Shown: positions 57,525 to 64,000 of the stretch, piece by piece
How the letters are laid out: the number at the start of each line of letters is the position of its first letter
How positions within the stretch are numbered: position 1 is the stretch's first letter
From: Candidatus Woesearchaeota archaeon
GTDB taxonomy: Archaea; Nanobdellota; Nanobdellia; Woesearchaeales; GCA-023898365
NCBI GenBank assembly: GCA_023898365.1
Contig: CP060219.1
Location: 558,001-622,000 of the forward strand
DNA: 64,000 bases
Direction of reading: 5' to 3'
Program-made: the position numbers and the translations under genes
The notes under the pieces: model-generated
The model's input: only the letters and a program-made list of their open reading frames with translations
What the model was told of the DNA's origin: nothing
Databases searched by the model: none

Positions 57525-58617
57525 ATATGCTCATCATTTCACGCTCCAAGACTATGCGCATGCAAAGCTCGGCTTCTTTCGTGATTATGCCCCAAAAGTT
57601 TCTCGACTTCTTGAAGGACTTACAGGGTACTCCTTTGCGCATTTACTTCACAGCGGACGTTCTTGTTTATCGTTGACCTTCGCGTACTTGAATTTTCCAC
57701 AAGGATCCTATGTCGCGCTTCCTGTTAACACGTGCGAAGTAGTTGTTGAAGTTATTCTTGCCCATAAGCTCATTCCGTTATTTGTTGATGTTAATGAAAA
57801 CCTTACTCTTGATGTTGCTGATTTAGAAAAAAAATCACGAGGAAAACAGGTGCGCGCAGTTATTGCAGTTACTGCATTTGGTAACTCGTATGATAAAAAT
57901 AAACTAAATTCTTTTGTACGAACGCACAACGCAATTCTTATTGAAGATAAAGCGCAGACGGTGAGCTTTCAAAAAAATCCACAAGCCTTCTGTTCTTTTT
58001 TTAGCTTGGACATGGCAAAATACGTTTCAACAATTAAGGGAGGTGTTTTGCTCACCAACGACAAAGCATTTGCTGCGTTCGTTGACAACAAAGCCGCAAA
58101 ACATCCAAGAGGATTTTCAACGCTTGTTTCTCTTATTGCCTTTTCAACACTTACTGCGCCTGTCGTGTATTCTGTCCTTACCAAGAAAATTTCGGGATTG
58201 CTCAAGTCGCAGCTGTTTTATGCGCCAAAACATTCTCGCTTATCAGGAGTGGCAACCGGTCTTTTGCATTCACAATTTCGAAGAATTCGAACAGAGAAGC
58301 TTTCCCGTAAGAAATTTATCGAAGCGGTGCAAAAAAAATATCCTCAGCATCTTCTAAATAACAATCCCGAAGATAATTTGATGATTTTGCTCAAATTTCC
58401 TCATGAAGAAGATGTTGCGTTATTTGCTCACCGAAGCTTCGTTGATCTTCCCCAGCAACCTCCTTTACTTACTCATGTTGCAAAATACAAACCCTACTGG
58501 TCGCCTTGCCCAGTAGCTGAAGACCTTATTCCTCGTGTGGTGCTTATTCCCACGTATGCCCGTATGAGGAAACGATTGCAAAAGCTTTATGAATTGCTTG
58601 ACATTTCTCTTCTTTAA
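57514..58617 (+). CDS. DegT-like PLP aminotransferase family protein, divergent
   Basis: The protein has 367 residues. It has the DegT fold: 'HLLHSGRSCLSLTFAYLNFP', 'ALPVNTCEVVVEVILAHKLI', 'AILIEDKAQTVSFQKNPQAF' and 'FFSLDMAKYVSTIKGGVLLT', in which the Lys of 'DMAKYVST' would hold PLP. The Asp that contacts the PLP ring is in 'IEDKAQ'. The rest differs from the first DegT gene, so the sugar is likely another one. It overlaps the phosphoesterase by 11 bp. Confidence 0.8.
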   Translation: MLPKYAHHFTLQDYAHAKLGFFRDYAPKVSRLLEGLTGYSFAHLLHSGRSCLSLTFAYLNFPQGSYVALPVNTCEVVVEVILAHKLIPLFVDVNENLTLDVADLEKKSRGKQVRAVIAVTAFGNSYDKNKLNSFVRTHNAILIEDKAQTVSFQKNPQAFCSFFSLDMAKYVSTIKGGVLLTNDKAFAAFVDNKAAKHPRGFSTLVSLIAFSTLTAPVVYSVLTKKISGLLKSQLFYAPKHSRLSGVATGLLHSQFRRIRTEKLSRKKFIEAVQKKYPQHLLNNNPEDNLMILLKFPHEEDVALFAHRSFVDLPQQPPLLTHVAKYKPYWSPCPVAEDLIPRVVLIPTYARMRKRLQKLYELLDISLL

Positions 58618-58619
58618 AA

Positions 58620-59684
58620 ATGCCTTTGCAGATTGTTCCCTTGACAATGGCTCAGGAAGCCGACTGGACCGCGTTTCTTAACTCGCATCCTGACGCTTCA
58701 TTGTTTCACACCGTTTCTTGGAAGAATCTTATTTCTGCTTCGTATAAGTACAAAGCACTCCATTTTCTTGTCTATAAGGGAAATGCCGTTCAAGGTATTT
58801 GTCCAGTTTTTTTTGTCAACAGCTTCTTGTATGGAAAGAAGCTCACTACAGCTCCATTTAATTTTTATGGTGAACCGTTAAGTACTACTCCTAAAGTTTC
58901 TGAATTCATTTTTGCAGAACTCAAACGTCTTGGAAAAGCACACGGTGTTTCCTACGTCGAACTTAAATCGCGAGAACCTTTATCTGAACAAATCACGAAA
59001 CAATTTCGTCTTTCATCGCAAGCTTTCTATGAACGAACTATGATTCCTATTGGTTCAGAAGACGAGATGCGCGGACGCTTGAAACGACTCGCGAAGCGCA
59101 TGATCCTCAAAGCAGAAGAAGGAGGCATGACTTTTGAGCAAACAGATAAGATTGAAGATTTGCGTGCGTTCTATAACATCATGGTCAAGCTCTACTGTCG
59201 AAAACACTTAACCATATTTCAATCATTTACCCTCTTAGAAAATTACTTGACGTATTTGAAACCGCACGGACACATGCAACTTTGTGTAGGGAAATTGAAC
59301 GGCAAAGTTGTTGGTGGCACCTTGCTTTTCTTTTACAAAGATCATTTATTTGATCAGTGGAGTCTTTCTGATGTTGATGTGCGTGAACTCTCACCGAACT
59401 ATTTCATTATATGGAATGCACTCTTAGTAGGTCATGCTCGTGGCATGAAAGATTTTGATCTAGGCTATACGAGCCCACACGATGCAGGACTTAACCAATT
59501 CAAAACTCGTTGGGGTGGCGTGACAACAAAAATAAACTTTTACTTTATGAAAATTAATCCAAAAGCAAAACTTCCTCAACTTGATTATTACACCTCCTTT
59601 GGTTTAGTAAGAAAAGTGATTAAAATTTCACCACAATGGTCGGTCAAACTCTTATCAAAATTATTTGTAAAACATTTCGGGTGA
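58620..59684 (+). CDS. FemAB/GNAT-fold acyltransferase
   Basis: This 354-residue protein has a double GNAT fold, as in FemAB-related proteins: 'SHPDASLFHTVSWKNLISAS' near the start, 'YVELKSREPLSEQITKQF', then 'FYNIMVKLYCRKHLTIFQSF' and 'GKLNGKVVGGTLLFFYKDHL'. FemX proteins use aminoacyl-tRNA to add amino acids to cell-wall peptides; those in glycan loci of organisms without murein may add amino acids or acyl groups to sugars. It starts 2 bp after the DegT-like gene. Confidence 0.83.
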   Translation: MPLQIVPLTMAQEADWTAFLNSHPDASLFHTVSWKNLISASYKYKALHFLVYKGNAVQGICPVFFVNSFLYGKKLTTAPFNFYGEPLSTTPKVSEFIFAELKRLGKAHGVSYVELKSREPLSEQITKQFRLSSQAFYERTMIPIGSEDEMRGRLKRLAKRMILKAEEGGMTFEQTDKIEDLRAFYNIMVKLYCRKHLTIFQSFTLLENYLTYLKPHGHMQLCVGKLNGKVVGGTLLFFYKDHLFDQWSLSDVDVRELSPNYFIIWNALLVGHARGMKDFDLGYTSPHDAGLNQFKTRWGGVTTKINFYFMKINPKAKLPQLDYYTSFGLVRKVIKISPQWSVKLLSKLFVKHFG

Positions 59685-59688
59685 TACT

Positions 59689-60408
59689 ATGAGTGCAAAT
59701 CCGCATGCAAAGAAAAAAATTTCAGTGATTTTACCCACCTATAATGAGCGAGAGAATATCGTGCCGCTTATCTCTGCGCTTTTGAAGGTGCTCAAAAACG
59801 AAGAGCCGCAAATTATTGTTGTAGATGATAACAGTCCTGACGGCACAGCAAAAGCTGTAGAGAAAAAGTTTGCTTCGCACAAGCACGTCAAACTTTGTGT
59901 GCGAAAACGTGATCGAGGACTTGCGTCTGCAATCATGAAAGGCATCTCCCTTGCAAAAGGTGATTATCTTATTTTTATGGACACTGATTTTAATCATGAT
60001 CCAAAGGATATTACAAAGATGCTTAAGAACTTACCCGGAAATGATGTCGTTATCGGATCTCGTTTTGTCAAAGGTGGTGGTATGGAAGGAGCAAAACTGC
60101 GTTGGTATTGCAGTTATGCCATGAATCAATTTATCAAAATCTCCCTGCGCTTACCAACGAAAGAAAACCTGAGCGGCTACATTTTAATCAGTAAATCTGC
60201 ACTTTTTCGCTGCCCACTGGAAAAGATTTTTAAAGGATATGGCGATTACAATATTTCACTATTCAAGTGTTTGGCAGATCAGGGGGCGCACATCAAAGAA
60301 GTTCCCGTTTATTACAAGGAACGAACCTACGGGGAGAGTAAGACTCGCTTCGTCAAACATCTCATAGAATATTTGCGAACCGTTTGGCGCGTTCGAAAGG
60401 GCGTTTGA
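59689..60408 (+). CDS. GT2 glycosyltransferase, dolichyl-phosphate hexose synthase-like
   Basis: This 239-residue GT-A enzyme has '[20 protein letters not shown]' at the start, '[17 protein letters not shown]', '[19 protein letters not shown]' (DxD-type) and '[20 protein letters not shown]'. This pattern is close to DPM1, which makes dolichyl-phosphate mannose. The chain ends without C-terminal helices. In this island it may make a lipid-linked sugar for the envelope glycan. Confidence 0.88.
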   Translation: MSANPHAKKKISVILPTYNERENIVPLISALLKVLKNEEPQIIVVDDNSPDGTAKAVEKKFASHKHVKLCVRKRDRGLASAIMKGISLAKGDYLIFMDTDFNHDPKDITKMLKNLPGNDVVIGSRFVKGGGMEGAKLRWYCSYAMNQFIKISLRLPTKENLSGYILISKSALFRCPLEKIFKGYGDYNISLFKCLADQGAHIKEVPVYYKERTYGESKTRFVKHLIEYLRTVWRVRKGV

Positions 60409-60430
60409 ACAAGAATTGTTCGGTGATCGT

Positions 60431-61486
60431 ATGAAAAAAGCATTAATAACTGGCATAACAGGACAAGATGGTTCCTATTTGGCAGAGTTATTGCTTGAAA
60501 AAGGATACGAAGTGCACGGCATTGTGCGCAGATCAAGTTCAATCAAACTTGAACGCATCGAGCACCTCCTTTCTGAACATCCAACGGCTAAAGATAAGCT
60601 CTTCATCCATTATGGTGACATGACCGACACCCTTAGTGTCAAAACCATTGTTACAAAAATCATGCCAGACGAAATTTACAACCTTGCAGCACAAAGTCAT
60701 GTGCGCGTTTCATTTGATATTCCTGAGTATACGGGAAACTGTGATGGTCTAGGCGTGCTTAAACTTCTTGAAGTGATTAAATCGCTCGGTCTTGAGAAAA
60801 AAACGAAACTCTATCAAGCATCCACAAGCGAACTCTTTGGTAATGTTCAAGAATCGCCTCAAAAGGAAACCACTCCTTTTCATCCACGAAGTCCGTATGG
60901 TGTTGCAAAACTCTATGCGTACTGGACTGTTGAAAACTATCGAGAAGCGCACGGCATCTTTGCTGTGAACGGCATCTTATTCAATCATGAATCCGAACGA
61001 CGAGGAGAAACATTTGTCTCTCGAAAAATCACTCTAGCTGCAGCGCGTATCGCCTGTGGCTTGCAAAAAGAAATTAAGTTAGGTAACTTATATGCGAAGC
61101 GAGACTGGGGCTACGCACCAGAATACGTTGAAGCAATGTGGATGATGCTCCAGCTTGACAAGCCAAAAAATTTTGTCATCGCAACCGGAGAGAATCACAC
61201 CATTAAAGAATTTCTCGATCTTAGCTTTAAGGAAGTGGGTATTCCCTTAGAATGGAAAGGAACAGGTATTGACGAGGTCGGTGTTAACGCAAAAACTGGA
61301 GAAGTTATTGTGTCCATCGACCCCTATTATTTTCGTCCAACAGAAGTTGAAACGTTACTTGGCGACACCACCAAGGCGAAAAAAGAACTTGGCTGGCAAG
61401 CAAAAGTTTCCTTCACCGAGCTTGTCAAACGCATGGTGAGACACGACTTAGCACTTGCAAAAAAAGAGGCAGGCATTACCGAGTGA
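60431..61486 (+). CDS. gmd: GDP-mannose 4,6-dehydratase
   Basis: This protein of about 351 residues has the SDR motif '[20 protein letters not shown]', '[17 protein letters not shown]' and '[17 protein letters not shown]'. The catalytic Thr/Glu are in '[18 protein letters not shown]', and the YxxxK is '[10 protein letters not shown]'. It turns GDP-mannose into GDP-4-keto-6-deoxymannose, the precursor of fucose, rhamnose and perosamine. The ATG at 60431 is preferred over a TTG at 60416. The Nudix and DegT genes at 44.9-46.5 kb could act on the same pool. Confidence 0.92.
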   Translation: MKKALITGITGQDGSYLAELLLEKGYEVHGIVRRSSSIKLERIEHLLSEHPTAKDKLFIHYGDMTDTLSVKTIVTKIMPDEIYNLAAQSHVRVSFDIPEYTGNCDGLGVLKLLEVIKSLGLEKKTKLYQASTSELFGNVQESPQKETTPFHPRSPYGVAKLYAYWTVENYREAHGIFAVNGILFNHESERRGETFVSRKITLAAARIACGLQKEIKLGNLYAKRDWGYAPEYVEAMWMMLQLDKPKNFVIATGENHTIKEFLDLSFKEVGIPLEWKGTGIDEVGVNAKTGEVIVSIDPYYFRPTEVETLLGDTTKAKKELGWQAKVSFTELVKRMVRHDLALAKKEAGITE

Positions 61487-62613
61487 GGTTGATGCTGGTG
61501 ACGTCTCATTCTAAACGGAGCGTATTGCTCTGTGTCAATTCAGATTTTGGCGTTCCAAATACCATTGGGTTTCGCACGACGCCCATTGCACAACTCTTAG
61601 AAGAAAAACAAGAACTTGCAAAAGTTATTTGCAGGGACTATGCTCCTGGTATTCTCGCGCCAGAACATGTCAAGCGACCAATACCTCTTGGTAACCTCGT
61701 GCCAAAACTGTTGTCAGCATGTGACATGATCTTTCCTGGAGCCATTCCTGGCGTTCGCTTGAAAAGAAATCTCTTCATGCATTTTGCAAAAAGTTATGTT
61801 GCGCGTCATGCAGAAAACGCTTCGCTTATTCATTTCTGGGATTATAGCAAAGAGCTCGCACAACAAGCTAAAGACGCAGGCCTTCTTGTCGTGCAAGATG
61901 TTGCTATAGGTATGCCGCGCGAAGCATGTCCGCATGAAAAAGAAGCGCTCATAGGTGCAGCTTCTGTTGCTGATGCCATTATTGTTCCTTCGCCTTATGT
62001 AAAACAAACACTACAAGATTTGGGTCTTGACACATCAAAAGTTCATATTGTGCCTTTCGGTGTTGACGCAACGCGTTTTACCCCTCAGCAAAAAAAAGCA
62101 AAAACATTCACGGTCGCTTTTGTAGGAAACATTAATCTTCGCAAAGGAATTGATTGTTTAGTGCAGGCATGGAAAGAACTTGCTCTTCCGCATGCAAAAC
62201 TCATGCTCTATGGTCGCGTGTATCCTGAAGTGAATGAGTATTTGAAAGACGCCAAAAAACATAACATTGTTGTTTGTGGTTTTGTTGATCCTGCAAAAAA
62301 ACTTCCTCTCGCAGATGTCTTTGCATTCCCTTCAACCAACGAAGGATCAGCAAAAGCAGTGTATGAAGCCCTCGCTTGCGGTCTTCCAGTGATAACCACG
62401 TTTAATGCAGGAAGTGTCATAACCGAAGGCAAAGAAGGATTTATTATTCCAACAAAGAACGTAGCAAAGCTCAAAGAGAAGTTATTGTTGCTCTATAGAG
62501 ATGCAAAACTTCGCAAGAAGATGGGACTTCAAGCAAGAAAAACTGCAGAAACATATTCTTGGCAGCGCTATGCAACATCGGTGAGAGATGTGTATGCATC
62601 ACTAGAAAAATGA
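61483..62613 (+). CDS. Glycosyltransferase family 4
   Basis: This protein of about 376 residues has an N-terminal domain that ends near '[20 protein letters not shown]' and a donor domain with '[20 protein letters not shown]' and '[20 protein letters not shown]', followed by '[15 protein letters not shown]' (E-x7-E). It may start at a GTG at 61483 that overlaps the gmd stop or at the ATG at 61492. Overlaps the next GT4 gene by 4 bp. Confidence 0.88.
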   Translation: MRLMLVTSHSKRSVLLCVNSDFGVPNTIGFRTTPIAQLLEEKQELAKVICRDYAPGILAPEHVKRPIPLGNLVPKLLSACDMIFPGAIPGVRLKRNLFMHFAKSYVARHAENASLIHFWDYSKELAQQAKDAGLLVVQDVAIGMPREACPHEKEALIGAASVADAIIVPSPYVKQTLQDLGLDTSKVHIVPFGVDATRFTPQQKKAKTFTVAFVGNINLRKGIDCLVQAWKELALPHAKLMLYGRVYPEVNEYLKDAKKHNIVVCGFVDPAKKLPLADVFAFPSTNEGSAKAVYEALACGLPVITTFNAGSVITEGKEGFIIPTKNVAKLKEKLLLLYRDAKLRKKMGLQARKTAETYSWQRYATSVRDVYASLEK

Positions 62614-63698
62614 AAAAACTCCTCTACGTACACAATGCAGATTATCGTGGTCTTGCAGCAAACAAAGTCCAAGTCTTGAACATGTGCGCCGCGTTTGCAA
62701 AAACAGGAGTAGAGGTGTCTCTTCTTTCTTTTTATTGCGATGCAACAGAACTCAAAAAAACGTTTGGCATCACTCCATCGTTCGCCCTTCACTCACTCAC
62801 TTCAAACGCATCATACGGCATGAGAAGTATTCGACTATATCGCGAAATAAAGAAATCATTTCGAAATGTAGAGGTAGTGTATACGCGTGATTTACTCGTT
62901 GCGTTTCTTGCTTCAAAATTATTGTCTTGTCCGGTCATCTACGAACTTCACGAGTTGCCCGCTTCAAAAATTTGGTGGCGACTCTTCGCGGCAACTTACC
63001 ATTCATTAAAAAATTGTGTGGTGATTAGTGAAGGACTTGCCGTTGCCTTAGAAGCAAAAGGGTTTGCACCAGAAAAATTAGTCGTGCTCCACGATGGGGT
63101 GTTCTTAGAAGATTTTGCAATCAAAGACTCCGTTGTCGCTGCTCGAAAAGCACTCGGCCTTCCAAAAACAAAAAAAATTGTTATGTATGTTGGCAGTCTT
63201 AAAGGATGGAAAGGACACGACACGTTTATTGAAGCCGCACAACATCTTTCCACAAAAGACGTGCTTTTTGTTAGTGTGGGTGGAAGACGCGATGAAGTGA
63301 GTGACTTGCGAAAAAAATATCCTCGCCTAACTTTTTTTTCTCGACAAGAACACACAAAAATCCCTCTTTTTTTGCGAGCAGCTGATGTTCTTATCATTCC
63401 AAACACAGCAAAAGAAAACATATCTGCTTTGTATACCTCTCCTTTGAAATTGTTTGAATACATGGCAGCACAAAAACCAATTGTCGTAAGCGACTTGCCA
63501 AGCATGCGAGCAATAGTTAGTGAAAAAGAAGTCGTATTTGCAAAACCTGATGATGCCCGTTCATTTGCGAAAGCAATTGATATGGTACTTGGTTCTGATG
63601 CAAAGCAAAAAACACTTGCAAAGAACGCGTTTGCTTTAGCCCATGAGTTTTCTTGGGAAAAACGAGCACAAGCAATAAGAGAATTATTTATTCAGTAG
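62610..63698 (+). CDS. Glycosyltransferase family 4
   Basis: The protein has about 362 residues from the ATG at 62610, which overlaps the previous stop (ATGA). The donor domain has 'IVMYVGSLKGWKGHDTFIEA', 'VLIIPNTAKENISALYTSPL' and 'KLFEYMAAQKPIVVSDLPSM'. The donor Glu of the usual E-x7-E lies in 'KLFEYMAAQ'. The N-terminal acceptor domain has 'GLAANKVQVLNMCAAFAK'. The NeuB-like gene follows under its own promoter. Confidence 0.88.
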   Translation: MKKLLYVHNADYRGLAANKVQVLNMCAAFAKTGVEVSLLSFYCDATELKKTFGITPSFALHSLTSNASYGMRSIRLYREIKKSFRNVEVVYTRDLLVAFLASKLLSCPVIYELHELPASKIWWRLFAATYHSLKNCVVISEGLAVALEAKGFAPEKLVVLHDGVFLEDFAIKDSVVAARKALGLPKTKKIVMYVGSLKGWKGHDTFIEAAQHLSTKDVLFVSVGGRRDEVSDLRKKYPRLTFFSRQEHTKIPLFLRAADVLIIPNTAKENISALYTSPLKLFEYMAAQKPIVVSDLPSMRAIVSEKEVVFAKPDDARSFAKAIDMVLGSDAKQKTLAKNAFALAHEFSWEKRAQAIRELFIQ

Positions 63699-63716
63699 TT
63701 CAAAGTACTTTGAAGA

Positions 63717-63727
63717 AATTATATAAA
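63717..63727 (+). promoter_or_regulatory. TATA box before the NeuB-like gene
   Basis: TTATATAAACT lies about 55 bp before the NeuB ATG. Transcription would start near 63748, just before a five-codon frame (ATG GTG ACT TTC AAA TGA, 63763-63780) that overlaps the NeuB start by ATGA. Confidence 0.45.
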
Positions 63728-63776
63728 CTATTACTGTTTTTTTCATTAAGGGATTTTCCTAAATGGTGACTTTCAA

Positions 63777-64000
63777 ATGAATTTCAATAAAGAATTTAAA
63801 ATCGGAAATAAGATGGTTGGCGAGGGTCATCCTTGCTTTATCATTGCTGAATTGGGTGTGAACCATAACAAAGATGTGAAGATTGCAAAAGAAATGATCG
63901 ATGCTGCTATTGAAACAGGTGCTGATGCGGTTAAGTTTCAGACGTGGATCACTGAAGAACTCATGGTGCCAAACATTGGTACGGCAGAATACCACAGAGA
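63777..64000 (+). CDS. N-acetylneuraminate/nonulosonate synthase, NeuB-like (cut by window edge)
   Basis: The ATG at 63777 opens a frame that runs past the window end, 74 codons seen. 'GHPCFIIAELGVNHNKDVKI' and 'AIETGADAVKFQTW' are the start of the NeuB TIM barrel, with the conserved 'IAExGxNHxG'-type motif and 'DAVKFQT'. The enzyme joins phosphoenolpyruvate to a six-carbon amino sugar to make a nine-carbon acid. With the NeuA-like gene at 55.4 kb it shows that this island makes a nonulosonate. The exact type cannot be told. Confidence 0.9.
   Translation, partial: MNFNKEFKIGNKMVGEGHPCFIIAELGVNHNKDVKIAKEMIDAAIETGADAVKFQTWITEELMVPNIGTAEYHR

Overview
The window is archaeal. It carries a proteasome alpha subunit, SBDS, the RNase P protein Pop5, XPD-type Fe-S helicase, RadB, a Bud32 kinase, archaeal type IV pilin-like proteins, a TrmB regulator, and TATA boxes that often lie about 25 bp from a start codon, which implies leaderless mRNAs. 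Short intergenic gaps, a bacterial-type gyrA, a DUF5679 zinc ribbon and a large accessory glycan cluster suggest a DPANN lineage close to Woesearchaeota/Pacearchaeota. That placement is inferred from gene content, not from a tree. I found no CRISPR array, insertion sequence or integrase. No gap longer than about 300 bp lacks a feature.

Layout. 0-16.5 kb is mostly housekeeping: a truncated TrmB regulator, a decayed TspO remnant, a PfkB-kinase/aldolase pair, Bud32, a tRNA-Val(CAC), an extracytoplasmic Lon-like S16 protease, a lysine-repeat protein, an MtaB-type methylthiotransferase, a phosphohexomutase operon, then XPD-Pop5-PsmA-SBDS and a MATCAP/DUF1704-type peptidase. 16.5-24.7 kb is a type IV pilus or secretion locus: a secreted Cys-rich protein, two pilin-like proteins, two cytoplasmic accessory proteins, the ATPase and a platform protein encoded as two genes.

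24.7-27.0 kb (minus strand) is the most unusual element. A three-gene operon encodes a 78-residue peptide with ten cysteines in its C-terminal half, a radical SAM/SPASM enzyme with a PqqD-like tail, and a small HExxH peptidase. This looks like a RiPP (modified peptide) pathway in an archaeon.

27.0-43.8 kb mixes housekeeping and small membrane genes: a phosphoesterase, a winged-helix-like protein behind an 18-bp perfect palindrome, a RecB-like nuclease, a pilin, a Ca2+/Na+ exchanger, gyrA, radB, a lone 5S rRNA with its own promoter, a sugar epimerase, asparagine synthetase, a SemiSWEET, a C39-like peptidase and a receiver-domain protein with a long insertion.

43.8-64 kb is a nearly continuous plus-strand surface-glycan island: aminotransferases, GT2/GT4/GT9 glycosyltransferases, a carbamoyltransferase module with DUF5989 and an SGNH protein, a B12-type radical SAM enzyme, NeuA- and NeuB-like nonulosonate genes, a FemAB-like acyltransferase and GDP-mannose dehydratase. 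Many of its genes overlap by 4 bp. It probably builds a carbamoylated, amino-sugar- and nonulosonate-containing glycan for the envelope or for glycoproteins such as the pilins upstream.
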